NCBI GenBank assembly: GCA_039589195.1
Contig: JBDHHV010000019.1
Coordinates: 5,828 to 69,827 of the forward strand
Direction of reading: 5' to 3'
DNA: 64,000 nt
Source: JBDHAC01 sp039589195
GTDB lineage: Bacteria > Gemmatimonadota > Gemmatimonadetes > Palauibacterales > Palauibacteraceae
Shown: piece after piece, positions 18,255 to 26,407 of the stretch
Position numbering within the stretch: position 1 is the first letter of the stretch
Layout of the letters: every line of letters starts with the position of its first letter
Notes under the pieces: model-generated
The model's database searches: none
What the model saw: only the letters and a program-made list of their open reading frames with translations
Told to the model about the DNA's origin: nothing
Position numbers and translations under genes: made by a program

Positions 18255-19058
18255 ATGCCTCGTTTCAGCAAATACAGCGGCGCGGGGAACGACTTCGTGC
18301 TGATCCGGGCCGAAGAGATGGGCCTGGCCGATGTCACCGGGCTGGCTCGGAGGATTTGTCCCCGCGACACGGGCGTCGGCGTCGACGGCTTGATCCTGAT
18401 CCGCAGCCTGTCCGACGACCACGTCCGACTGCGCTTCTTCAACCCGGACGGCTCCGAGTTCGGTACGTGTGGGAATGGAACTCGTTGCGCCGCCCGGTAC
18501 GCCGTGGAGCGGGGCCTGGTGCCCGAGCCCGCCCTGACCCTGGTGACGGACGACGGCGAGATCGAGGCCCTTGTCGACCCGGCGGGTGTCGCTCTCGATT
18601 TCCGCATCGAAGCCGTCCTCGAGCGAGAGATCGAGGTGGAGGTCGATGGCGCCCGTCGGAAGGGGTGGGTGGTGCAGATCGGCACACCGCACCTGGTCGT
18701 CTTGCTCGAGACCGTCGACGTCGCCGATTTCGACGGGGTGTGCCGTCCGATCCGGGCGCACGCGGAGCTGGGCGCCAACGGGGCCAACGTGGATCTGGTC
18801 GAGCTCACCGGTGCCGATTCCGTCTTGATACGCACGTTCGAGCGTGGAGTCGAGGGGGAAACCCTGGCGTGTGGTAGCGGCGCCATGGCGACCGCCTTCG
18901 CGCTTCGCGCGGCTGGTCTCTCGAACCACCGGCTCGCCCTCGAGACAAGAAGCGGAGCCGGGCTCACCGTCGAGTTGCGTGATGCCGAGTCGGTCATTCG
19001 ACTTTCCGGGCCGGCTCATCACGTGTTTGACGGCGTCTACCCCGATACCACGGGGTGA
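18255..19058 (+). CDS. dapF: Diaminopimelate epimerase
   Basis: 267 residues. The two catalytic cysteines are visible in GTCGNGTRCAARYAVE and in ETLACGSGAMATAFALR; the N-terminal KYSGAGNDFVLI motif and FFNPDGSE complete the DapF signature. It interconverts LL- and meso-diaminopimelate in lysine and peptidoglycan synthesis. The ATG has a GGGAGGG site ten bases upstream. The stop overlaps the mutY start (GTGA), so the two genes are coupled. Upstream lies a terminated structured RNA that could regulate it. Confidence 0.96.
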   Translation: MPRFSKYSGAGNDFVLIRAEEMGLADVTGLARRICPRDTGVGVDGLILIRSLSDDHVRLRFFNPDGSEFGTCGNGTRCAARYAVERGLVPEPALTLVTDDGEIEALVDPAGVALDFRIEAVLEREIEVEVDGARRKGWVVQIGTPHLVVLLETVDVADFDGVCRPIRAHAELGANGANVDLVELTGADSVLIRTFERGVEGETLACGSGAMATAFALRAAGLSNHRLALETRSGAGLTVELRDAESVIRLSGPAHHVFDGVYPDTTG

Positions 19059-20146
19059 CCGCGTCATCATCACCCTCCATACGACCGGGTCGAGCGGCTT
19101 CTCGCCTCCTCACCTGGTTCGAGAGCCGTGAGCGTGACGTGCCCTGGAGACAGGAACGGGACCCGTACCGGATCTGGGTCGCCGAGATCATGGCGCAGCA
19201 GACACGAATCGAGACGGTGCGCCCGTATTACGGTCGCTTTCTGGGCCGCTTCCCCGACGTGTTCGCGCTCGCCCGGGCCCCGTTGGACGATGTGCTCAAG
19301 TCGTGGGAAGGTCTCGGGTACTACGCCAGGGCGAGGAATCTTCACGCCGCGGCTCGGGAAGTGGCCGCGAGCTATGGGGGCGAGCTCCCCCCGGACGCGC
19401 AGCGGCTGCGCCGGCTTCCCGGGATCGGACCGTACACGGCCGGCGCGATCGCGAGCATGGCGTTCGGGCTCCCGGAACCCGCCGTCGACGGCAACGCCCG
19501 ACGTGTTCTGTGTCGTCTGTTCGATCTTGACGCGCCCACGAGCGCGACCCTCGATGGTGCCGCCCGAGAGTTGCTCGCATCGTGCACCCGACCCGCGGAG
19601 CTCAACCAGGCCATCATGGATCTGGGTGGCGGGATCTGCGGGCCAAAGCGTCCCCGCTGTGGCGAGTGTCCGCTGGAGGACGATTGCCAGGCGCGGGAGC
19701 GTGGGACGGTGGCGGAGCGTCCCGCGCGGCGACCCCGGAGACCACTCCCCCATCAAGACGTCGCCGTGGGTGTGGTGTGGAAGGACGGCCGCCTCCTCAT
19801 CGCTCGCCGACCCGAGGACGCACTCTTGGGTGGGCTGTGGGAATTCCCGGGCGGAAAGATCGAGCCGGGCGAGAGTCCTCCGGCCGCGGTGGAGCGCGAG
19901 TTGAAAGAGGAGCTGGAGGTCGAGGTGCATGTTCGCGACTTGATCGCGCGAGTCGAGCACGCGTACAGCCACTTCCGGGTCACCCTGCACGCGTATCACG
20001 CCGACTGGGTGTCGGGTGAGCCGAGACTGCGGGCGGCTACCGCCTGGTTATGGGTCGACCCGAGCCGGTTGACGGAGTTCGCGTTCCCAAGGGGAAGTCA
20101 GCGGATTATCGCGCGTGTCTCAGGTACCGCCGACATCGCGGGGTAG
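19055..20146 (+). CDS. mutY: A/G-specific adenine DNA glycosylase with an intact Nudix (MutT-like) C-terminal domain
   Basis: 363 residues from GTG 19055. HhH-GPD glycosylase with EIMAQQTRIETV, LGYYARARNLH, helix-hairpin-helix LPGIGPYTAGAIAS, catalytic Asp in AVDGNARRVL and the 4Fe-4S ligands C-x6-C-x2-C-x5-C (CGPKRPRCGECPLEDDC). It removes adenine opposite 8-oxoguanine. The C-terminal domain keeps a complete Nudix box (GGKIEPGE then REL-KEE), which ordinary MutY proteins have lost, so it might also hydrolyse 8-oxo-dGTP like MutT. Its 3' end overlaps the convergent metallo-beta-lactamase gene by 27 bases. Confidence 0.94.
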   Translation: MTASSSPSIRPGRAASRLLTWFESRERDVPWRQERDPYRIWVAEIMAQQTRIETVRPYYGRFLGRFPDVFALARAPLDDVLKSWEGLGYYARARNLHAAAREVAASYGGELPPDAQRLRRLPGIGPYTAGAIASMAFGLPEPAVDGNARRVLCRLFDLDAPTSATLDGAARELLASCTRPAELNQAIMDLGGGICGPKRPRCGECPLEDDCQARERGTVAERPARRPRRPLPHQDVAVGVVWKDGRLLIARRPEDALLGGLWEFPGGKIEPGESPPAAVERELKEELEVEVHVRDLIARVEHAYSHFRVTLHAYHADWVSGEPRLRAATAWLWVDPSRLTEFAFPRGSQRIIARVSGTADIAG

Positions 20147-20935
20147 CGCCACACCCAGCTCTCTCACGTGCTCCAGGTGGGCGCGGATCGAGAGGTCCGC
20201 GGCCTCGGCCAGGCGTGGATCGGGCAAGTCTCCATACACCGCCGCGCGGATCTCGGCCACGGTGCGAGCCCCCCGCGAGGTGATCGCCTCGACGATCTCA
20301 TGGTGCCGTTCCAGGCGATGATCCCTGTACTCCTCCAGCTTTTGCACCGCGTTCTCCACGGGCGGGCCGTGACCGGGACAAATCAGCTTCGGGGCAAGCT
20401 CGATGAGCCGGTTCAGGCTGGCCAGATAATCCCCGACCGAGCCGTCGGGGTGCGCGACCATGCTGCTTCCCTGACCCAGCACCAGGTCGCCCGTGAACAG
20501 CACCTCCGACGGGTGCCACAGGTAGCTCAGATGGTCACCGGAATGGCCGGGCGTGTGTAGCGCTTCGAGCGCCGTGCTCCCGGCATCCACCTGTACGACA
20601 TCCCCATCGTTCAGAGCGCGGCCATCGAGTGCCAATCGATCGAGCGTGTCGGCGGAGGCGGCGAGCCGTGCACCCAGCCGTGCCGCCAACTCCATGGCTG
20701 CACCGGCGTGATCCGCGTGTGCATGCGTAAGACAGATCGCCACGAGCGAGCGACCCCCGACCGCCGATTGGAGAGCCTCGAGGTGTGCGTCGAGCCCGGG
20801 GCCCGGGTCGATCAGCGCGAGGTCGCTCTCTCCGACCAGATAGGAACACGTGCCATCGAGGGTGAGCGGCCCGGGGTTGTCGGCCCGTATCCGCTGGAGC
20901 GCCGGTCGGAGTCGAGCGGGTGCAGGCGAATTCAT
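20120..20935 (-). CDS. Metallo-beta-lactamase-fold hydrolase with C-terminal winged helix (LACTB2-like)
   Basis: 271 residues: ICLTHAHADHAGAAMELA (HxHxDH), later ligands in TPGHSGDHLSYL, LFTGDLVLGQGSS and ICPGHGPPVENA, and a C-terminal ~80-residue segment (HHEIVEAITSRGARTVAEIRAAVYGD) that fits the winged-helix BLACT_WH domain. The group includes the endoribonuclease LACTB2 and other thioester or RNA hydrolases; the substrate here is unknown. The start ATG overlaps the stop of the upstream Nudix gene, so the two are coupled. Convergent with mutY. Confidence 0.85.
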   Translation of the reverse strand: MNSPAPARLRPALQRIRADNPGPLTLDGTCSYLVGESDLALIDPGPGLDAHLEALQSAVGGRSLVAICLTHAHADHAGAAMELAARLGARLAASADTLDRLALDGRALNDGDVVQVDAGSTALEALHTPGHSGDHLSYLWHPSEVLFTGDLVLGQGSSMVAHPDGSVGDYLASLNRLIELAPKLICPGHGPPVENAVQKLEEYRDHRLERHHEIVEAITSRGARTVAEIRAAVYGDLPDPRLAEAADLSIRAHLEHVRELGVALPRDVGGT

Positions 20936-21780
20936 GGCGCCTCCTCATAGCCCGGATCTCCCGGCATCAGAGGAAGGAACCGGTCGCCGCGGACCTCCAG
21001 CTTGGCGAGGATAGGCTCGATCGGCCCCACCCGGAGGGACCCGAGCGCCGCTTCCAGCGTCTCGAAGCCGGCCAGGGTCTCGAGAGTTTTCCATGTCGGG
21101 TACAACATCGGGAGCTCACCCGTGCGAAGCCCCTCCAACGCCACCCGTGGAGAAAGCCATTCGTAGGCCGTGTGCTCATCGGTCAGCTCGGGCTCTGCGC
21201 CCGGATCGACCGCGAGAAAGAAGCGCGTGTCATAGCGCCGGGTCAGCTGCCGGGGGGTGATCCAGCGCGAGAAGTAGACCAGGTCGAGCTCACGAAAGGT
21301 GAGTCCCAGCTCGGTCACGATCTCGCTGAACTCGGCTTCGTTCGCGAGCAATCGGGCGCGGGCTCGAGCGAGTGCGGACCCCGTCTGCGGCGTACTCCCC
21401 GCGAGCCCGTCGGCCGGAAGCAGGCCGGTCTCCTCGAACAGCTCCCTGAGGGCGGCCACCAGTGCCGGGCGCTCGGTGAGCGTGTGGTCGGGGTGCAGAA
21501 TCCCCTCCCAGGCGGCGTCTCCGTCAGCTTCATCGACCACACCACCGGGGAACACATAGGCGCCGGCCGCGAAGCGCGCGGTGTCGGGTCGCCGCAGGAG
21601 CAGCACTTCGAAAGCGCCGACCGCGCTGCCGGACTTCGGGCCGCGGGCCGCCTCACGCGCCAGTACGATCGTGGCCGCGGCGCGCGGGTCCACGGGCTGC
21701 TCGCCGGAAGATATGTGGCCGCGCGCGAACTCCTGCCGCTCGATCTCCTCGACGCGTTCGGTCGGACCGTTTCCGGTCAT
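20932..21780 (-). CDS. Nudix hydrolase (NUDT19-like)
   Basis: 282 residues. The Nudix box is split and long as in the NUDT19 group: YVFPGGVVDEAD, then an insert, then ALRELFEETGL. EVLLLRRPDTARFAAG precedes it. The family cleaves CoA esters or other nucleoside diphosphate-X compounds; specificity is not predictable. It lies upstream of and overlaps the metallo-beta-lactamase gene, a pairing that suggests a shared housekeeping role in acyl-CoA or nucleotide turnover (inference). Confidence 0.83.
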   Translation of the reverse strand: MTGNGPTERVEEIERQEFARGHISSGEQPVDPRAAATIVLAREAARGPKSGSAVGAFEVLLLRRPDTARFAAGAYVFPGGVVDEADGDAAWEGILHPDHTLTERPALVAALRELFEETGLLPADGLAGSTPQTGSALARARARLLANEAEFSEIVTELGLTFRELDLVYFSRWITPRQLTRRYDTRFFLAVDPGAEPELTDEHTAYEWLSPRVALEGLRTGELPMLYPTWKTLETLAGFETLEAALGSLRVGPIEPILAKLEVRGDRFLPLMPGDPGYEEAP

Positions 21781-21829
21781 GCGGTGGGTCGGTCCGTCAC
21801 CCGCGGGTGGTCCCCGCGTCCTGACGCGG

Positions 21830-22573
21830 TCACCGAAGGTCTTGGAGAAGAAGCCCGCCTGCCGTCATCCACACGAGTGCCGCCAGAGACACCATCAAGA
21901 GGAAGAGGAGCCCGAGCGGGACCATGACCACCGCTGCGGCTCGGCCTCCGGTCGTCCGGTGCGCAGCGCGGATCCCGATGATCTGCAGCACGACACCCCA
22001 AACGAAGCCGACGAGCCCGCCGATGTACGGGATGACCGCCAGGACGGTCGGCCCGGCACTGTAGCACAGCACGCGAAGCGTAGCACCGAGCCCCCGGCGT
22101 GTGGGGACGATCATGAGCACGAAAAGCTGCAGGATCAGGCTCCAGAGCAGAAGCCCCAGCAGTCCAGCGAACGGACTCAGAAAGAACTGTGTGAGCGCCG
22201 ACGACCCCCGGAGCTCGTCCGTCGCCTCCTCGAACAACGAGACCGGCTCCAGGCCGACTGCTTGCCACCACAGCGTGAACAGCGCCGCGACGACGGTCAG
22301 AAGCAGAAAGTACAGGAGCGGTCGGAGGGCAGGGGCCTCGTACGGGACGCCGCGGAAGAATCGTGTGGGCTCGAGGACGCTGTGGAGCCACGTTCGCAAG
22401 AGGTTCTGCGGGAAGGGGACCCCGGTGTCCTCCCACGGCGGCTGGCGCTCGGCGCTCGCTCGGGGCGTCGCGCGCGCCGAGCTCTCGTCGTCGGCTCCGC
22501 GCAGCGGTGTGCTGCATAGGGGGCAACGCTCGAGGCCCGCGCTCTCGTACCCGCAATGGGGACAGGTCGTCAT
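21830..22573 (-). CDS. Zinc-ribbon plus Yip1-like membrane protein
   Basis: 247 residues. The N-terminus carries a four-cysteine ribbon (CPHCGYESAGLERCPLC), then a linker and about five hydrophobic segments (LRPLLYFLLLTVVAALFTLW, PFAGLLGLLLWSLILQLFVLMI, VLAVIPYIGGLVGFVWGVVL, VVMVPLGLLFLLMVSLAAL) with the GLGATLRVLCYSAGP motif seen in bacterial Yip1-domain proteins. An integral inner-membrane protein of unknown role. GTG 22576 immediately precedes the ATG at 22573; either could start. It lies between dnaN and the Nudix gene. Confidence 0.8.
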   Translation of the reverse strand: MTTCPHCGYESAGLERCPLCSTPLRGADDESSARATPRASAERQPPWEDTGVPFPQNLLRTWLHSVLEPTRFFRGVPYEAPALRPLLYFLLLTVVAALFTLWWQAVGLEPVSLFEEATDELRGSSALTQFFLSPFAGLLGLLLWSLILQLFVLMIVPTRRGLGATLRVLCYSAGPTVLAVIPYIGGLVGFVWGVVLQIIGIRAAHRTTGGRAAAVVMVPLGLLFLLMVSLAALVWMTAGGLLLQDLR

Positions 22574-22628
22574 CACGAGGGTCCTTCGGGCAGCGGGTCG
22601 GAGCCTGCCCTCACGACCGAGAGCCGGA

Positions 22629-23732
22629 TCAGTCCAGCAGCCGTAGCGGCATCACCAGGCACAGATAGTCCGGCTGCCCGCTGGCGGGCGAGAAGGTCGC
22701 AGCCCGCTCCGGCGCCTTGAACGTGATGCGAATGTCCTCGTCGGACAGGTAACGGAGGATCTCGAGCAGGTACGTCGCGTTGAACCCGATCTCGATCGCC
22801 TCCCCCCGATACTCCACCTGCAACTCATCCTCCGCCTCACCGAGGTCGGGCGTTTGCACCCGGAATTTCACGCCGCCTTCCTCGAAGCTGAGGCGAACCC
22901 GGTGCGTCTGATCGCTGGCCACCACCGCCATTCTTCGGATGGCCGCCTCGAACGCGGCGCGATTCGCGACCGCCTCCTTGTCGTTGTCCTTGGGGATGAC
23001 CTGGTCGTAGTTCGGGTACGGCCCTTCGATAAGACGGGTGTACACTACGCGGTCCGCGGAACGGAAGGCGAGGTGGTTGTCGGAACGCGCCAGTTCCAGC
23101 TCATCCTTCGCATCGTACAGCCGCTCGACCTGGTTCAGCGCCTTCGGTGGGATGATCAAGTCGGCTTCCGGAGCACCGCTGCCTTCGAGCGCCTGGCGCA
23201 TCTTCGCCAGCCGATGGCCGTTCGTGGCGACCATCACGCTCCCGTCGGGTCCGAGTTGCCACAACACACCGTTCAGGATCGGGCGGCTTTCCTCGGTAGA
23301 AACGGCAAAGCTCGTATGCGATATGAGCTGCTGCAGATCACCGGCGGTCATCTTCCACGCTTCGGTGAAATCGACCTCCGGGAAGGTCGGGAATTCGTCT
23401 TCTGCCAAACCGTACAGCTTGAAACGGCTGCGGCCGCAGGCGAGCTGGACCTGGGTGCCGTCCGTCTCGATGTGTACCGGAGCATCCTCCAGCTCGCGAG
23501 CGATCTCGACGAGCTTCTTGGCAGGGACGGTCACGGCCCCTTCGGCTTCCACGTCCGCGGGCACCGATAACGATACGGAGATATCGAGGTCCGTACCGCT
23601 CAATTGCAGGCTCTCACCGCTTGCCCGCATGAGGATGTTGGAGAGAACTGGCAACGTCGTGCGAGTGGGAATGGCTGCGGCCACGGCTCCCAGGCCGCTC
23701 CGCAGGTTCTCGCGAGTGATGGCAAATTTCAT
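22629..23732 (-). CDS. dnaN: DNA polymerase III beta subunit (sliding clamp)
   Basis: 367 residues from ATG 23732 (MKFAITRENL), with CGGAG five bases upstream; a GTG at 23738 is the other option. Standard clamp landmarks: TLPVLSNILMRA, GTDLDISVSL, VPAKKLVEIARELE, ESRPILNGVLW, NGHRLAKM and the C-terminal LVMPLRL. It forms the ring that tethers the replicative polymerase. It follows dnaA on the same strand after a 300-base spacer that resembles an origin. Confidence 0.96.
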   Translation of the reverse strand: MKFAITRENLRSGLGAVAAAIPTRTTLPVLSNILMRASGESLQLSGTDLDISVSLSVPADVEAEGAVTVPAKKLVEIARELEDAPVHIETDGTQVQLACGRSRFKLYGLAEDEFPTFPEVDFTEAWKMTAGDLQQLISHTSFAVSTEESRPILNGVLWQLGPDGSVMVATNGHRLAKMRQALEGSGAPEADLIIPPKALNQVERLYDAKDELELARSDNHLAFRSADRVVYTRLIEGPYPNYDQVIPKDNDKEAVANRAAFEAAIRRMAVVASDQTHRVRLSFEEGGVKFRVQTPDLGEAEDELQVEYRGEAIEIGFNATYLLEILRYLSDEDIRITFKAPERAATFSPASGQPDYLCLVMPLRLLD

Positions 23733-23738
23733 CTGCAC

Positions 23739-24037
23739 TCCGGTGTCGTCCTACCCGGCGCTCGGCCGAGCTTCCGGACGGGCTTCAGGGTTTTCAAGGT
23801 CCGTCCTCTAAAGCGCTGTATGATATACGTAAGATCGTCGTAGTAGTAGGGTGTGTGAAGATGTGGATACGCTCCGGATCCCCGCAGCACATGGAGGCGG
23901 AAGGGCGAATCCGCCTGTGGAAACGATCGGGATGGACGTCGAAGCTCCGGGGGATACGCGAGCGAGACCTGGCACGAGTCCAGAATACTCCACACCCTCC
24001 ACGAGCTCTCAACAAGTTCCCCTGCGAGCACTTCAGC
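23739..24037 (-). other. dnaA-dnaN intergenic region, putative oriC
   Basis: This 299-base spacer has several near-consensus DnaA boxes (TTWTNCACA and complement): TGTGGATAC at 23862-23870, TGTGGAAAC at 23916-23924 and TACTCCACA at 23986-23994. A comparatively AT-rich stretch lies at about 23805-23860 (CTGTATGATATACGTAAGAT) next to dnaN. The dnaA-dnaN spacer is a common oriC location. The AT-rich part may also carry the dnaN promoter. None of the boxes is perfect, so the origin call is tentative; a second cluster lies at 38.37 kb. Confidence 0.45.
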
Positions 24038-25414
24038 TCAGCGCTCGAAGAGCTCCTCCTGGAGACGGCGTACGCGAGACCGGAACGCCGCGTCGGCCGC
24101 CATGTCCGCTTCCACCTTGTTGACCGAGTGGATGACGGTGGAGTGATCTCGTCCACCGAACAGGCCGCCGATGTCGGAGTACGGCAGGTCCAGGTTCGTC
24201 TTGATCAGGTACATTGCGACCTGGCGCGGAACCGTCACGGTCCGATTCCGCCGCTTCGAAGTCAGCGCATCCACGGAGACACCCCAAACCTCGGCCGTCC
24301 GGTGCCGCACCTGCTCCGGTGAAGCGAGGACGATGGCCACTTCCTCTTCGCGGTCCGACCCTAGCGCGTCCCGCGCCATGTCGAGTGTTATGTCGCGCCG
24401 GGTCAGCGAGCTGAAGGCGAGCAGCTTGATGAGGGCGCCCTCGAGCTGTCGGACGGATGTCCGGCGATTACGGGCGACATATTCGATCACGTCATCGTCG
24501 ATCTGGAGTCCATCCTCGGCCGCCTTCTTTCGCAGGATGGCTGCTCGCGTCTCGAGGTCGGGCGGCTGGATATCCGTGACTAGGCCCCACTCGAACCTGG
24601 AGACCAAACGCTCCTGAAGCCCGGGGATCTCGGGTGGGGGGCGGTCGCTGGTGATGACGATCTGCTTCTGAGCGTCATACAACGAGTTGAACGTGTGGAA
24701 GAACTCTTCCTGGGTCCCTTCCTTGTTCCCGATGAAGTGGACGTCGTCCACCAAAAGCACATCGATCCGGCGGTATCTCTCGCGGAAATGTGCCGTGCGC
24801 CCGCTCTGAATCGCCGCGATCATCTCGTTGGTGAATTGCTCGGAAGGGACGTAGGCGATCTCCTTCTCAGGGAGCCTCTCCCGTATCGAATGACCGATCG
24901 CGTGCATCAGGTGAGTCTTGCCGAGCCCGGTGCCACCCCAGATGAACAGCGGGTTGTACGCCGTCGCCGGGGCGCTGGCGACGCGCTGACAGGCGGCCGC
25001 CGCGAGCTGGTTGTTCCCGCCGATCACGAACCGGTCGAACTTGTATCGTTCGTTGAGGGCCGCAGCCGCCGCGGGGGGGCTGATCTCCATCTGCTCCGGG
25101 GCCGCCGCATCCGCTGGCGGCGCCGCTTCAGGCCCGATCTCGGGGAACTCGAGACGCTCGTCGGTGCCGTGGTGTTCGAACCGGAGTTGCAGCACTCGGC
25201 CGAGTTGGCGCTCGGAGAGGTCACGTAGCAGCTGACCGTACTTATCCTCGATCCACTCGACGGCGAACTTGGTTGGGGCCGCCACGACGAGCGTATCGTC
25301 CGACAGCGACACGGCCTCTGTCGAGGACAGCCACGTGCGGAACGTTTGCTCGGGAAGGACGCTCTTGGCGTCCGCCCGTATCCTGGTCCAGACTTCGCTC
25401 GCCGTCAGTTCCAT
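24038..25414 (-). CDS. dnaA: Chromosomal replication initiator protein DnaA
   Basis: 458 residues. Domain I helix (SEVWTRIRADAKSVLPEQTF), a short Ala/Pro-rich domain II, then AAA+ domain III with Walker A GGTGLGKTHLMHAIG, Walker B VLLVDDVHFIG, sensor ITSDRPPPEIPG, and domain IV with the DNA-binding signature GRDHSTVIHSVNKVE. Binds DnaA boxes and melts oriC. It has its own strong promoter upstream and is divergent from rpmH, the classic origin arrangement. The ATG at 25414 has no clear Shine-Dalgarno. Confidence 0.97.
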   Translation of the reverse strand: MELTASEVWTRIRADAKSVLPEQTFRTWLSSTEAVSLSDDTLVVAAPTKFAVEWIEDKYGQLLRDLSERQLGRVLQLRFEHHGTDERLEFPEIGPEAAPPADAAAPEQMEISPPAAAAALNERYKFDRFVIGGNNQLAAAACQRVASAPATAYNPLFIWGGTGLGKTHLMHAIGHSIRERLPEKEIAYVPSEQFTNEMIAAIQSGRTAHFRERYRRIDVLLVDDVHFIGNKEGTQEEFFHTFNSLYDAQKQIVITSDRPPPEIPGLQERLVSRFEWGLVTDIQPPDLETRAAILRKKAAEDGLQIDDDVIEYVARNRRTSVRQLEGALIKLLAFSSLTRRDITLDMARDALGSDREEEVAIVLASPEQVRHRTAEVWGVSVDALTSKRRNRTVTVPRQVAMYLIKTNLDLPYSDIGGLFGGRDHSTVIHSVNKVEADMAADAAFRSRVRRLQEELFER

Positions 25415-25455
25415 CGGCCGAGGTTGAAACGGTGGAGATCGAGACGGGGGGAATG

Positions 25456-25485
25456 ATCTTAGAGACCCTGTCTGGGGACTGTCAA
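25456..25485 (-). promoter_or_regulatory. dnaA promoter
   Basis: Minus strand: -35 TTGACA (25480-25485, perfect), 18-base spacer, -10 TAAGAT (25456-25461). It lies 42 bases before dnaA and back-to-back with the rpmH promoter. Confidence 0.65.
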
Positions 25486-25512
25486 ACGGGGCGAGGGACG
25501 AGCCCGGTCAGA

Positions 25513-25541
25513 TTGACACTCCGCGAGGTTCCGTCTACACT
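25513..25541 (+). promoter_or_regulatory. rpmH-rnpA operon promoter
   Basis: -35 TTGACA (25513-25518, perfect), 17-base spacer, -10 TACACT (25536-25541), 56 bases before rpmH. Its -35 box is only 27 bases from that of the divergent dnaA promoter. Confidence 0.7.
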
Positions 25542-25597
25542 AGTTGGCTCGATTCGGACATGGGTCCGCGCGTGGATTGGCGTGACAAGGAAGCTCG

Positions 25598-25771
25598 ATG
25601 GGCAAGCCCACATATCACAAGCCGACGAACCGGAAACGGGTCAAGGATCACGGATTCCGGGCCCGCATGAAGACCAAGGCGGGGCGGAAGGTCCTCTCGC
25701 GTCGTCGTCGTCGGGGACGTACCCGTCTGACGGTCAGTGACGATCTCCACCGCAAACGCCGGAGCCGCTGA
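25598..25771 (+). CDS. rpmH: Ribosomal protein bL34
   Basis: 57 residues beginning MGKPTYHKPTNRKRVKDHGF, followed by RARMKTKAGRKVLSRRRRRG, unmistakable for bL34; slightly longer than the usual 44-47 because of a C-terminal TVSDDLHRKRRSR tail. That tail overlaps the rnpA reading frame by 35 bases. Part of the 50S subunit. The promoter at 25513 drives it, with rnpA-yidD-yidC behind. Confidence 0.96.
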   Translation: MGKPTYHKPTNRKRVKDHGFRARMKTKAGRKVLSRRRRRGRTRLTVSDDLHRKRRSR

Positions 25772-26150
25772 AGAGCCGTCGTCGCGGCAGCCCGGGGAAC
25801 GCCTCCCTCGCTCATCGCGCGTTCGCCGCACCCGTGACATCCGACGCGTTCTTCGCACCGGCCGGCGTCTCCAGGGCAACATCGTGGATTTGTACGCGGC
25901 AGCATCGGGGCGCGACGGCGCTCGCGTGGGCGTGATCGTGCCCCGCTTCGGCCGGTCGGCGGTGGCCCGCCAGCGAGTTCGACGGCGGCTGAGAGAAATC
26001 GCGCGACGAGAGTGGCTACCGCTCGCCCATCGAACCGGCACCAGCCTGGACCTCATCCTGAAGGCTCGACCGGCCGCCTACGAGAGCTCGTTCAAGCAGA
26101 CTCGAGACACGCTTATCACTAGATTCGAATCACTATGCTCCGGAAATTGA
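25737..26150 (+). CDS. rnpA: Ribonuclease P protein component
   Basis: 137 residues from GTG 25737; no other start codon exists before the conserved core, so the 35-base overlap with rpmH is supported. Core: RVRRTRDIRRVLRTGRRLQG, VGVIVPRFGRSAVARQRV and RRRLREIARREW, matching the RNPA basic signature (usually RNRxKRxxRE, here ARQRVRRRLRE). It binds the RNase P RNA and precursor tRNA. The N-terminal ~20 residues are a non-conserved extension produced by the overlap. The stop overlaps yidD by 16 bases. Confidence 0.93.
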   Translation: MTISTANAGAAEEPSSRQPGERLPRSSRVRRTRDIRRVLRTGRRLQGNIVDLYAAASGRDGARVGVIVPRFGRSAVARQRVRRRLREIARREWLPLAHRTGTSLDLILKARPAAYESSFKQTRDTLITRFESLCSGN

Positions 26151-26407
26151 TCATCGGCTTGATCCGCGCTTACCAGGCGGGGATCTCACCGTTGTTGCCG
26201 GCGACGTGTCGGTTCACGCCGAGCTGCTCGGAATACGCTCGCGTGGCGGTGGAGCGCTTCGGCGCGGGACGCGGCAGCTGGTTGGCCGTGCGCAGGCTGC
26301 TTCGCTGCCACCCGTTCGGGGGAGCCGGACTGGATCCGGTTCCCGACTCCGTCGGCCGTGATGACTGCCACTGTGCCGGCGGCCGAGCGCTGAGAGGGGA
26401 CGTCTGA
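26135..26407 (+). CDS. yidD: Membrane protein insertion efficiency factor YidD
   Basis: 90 residues: MLRKLIIGLIRAYQAGISPL, CRFTPSCSEYARVAVERFGA and RRLLRCHPFGGAGLDPVP, the complete YidD signature with its conserved cysteines. A small amphipathic membrane-associated protein that aids YidC. It overlaps rnpA at its start and the yidC ATG at its stop (TGATG), so it is translationally coupled within rpmH-rnpA-yidD-yidC. Confidence 0.95.
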   Translation: MLRKLIIGLIRAYQAGISPLLPATCRFTPSCSEYARVAVERFGAGRGSWLAVRRLLRCHPFGGAGLDPVPDSVGRDDCHCAGGRALRGDV

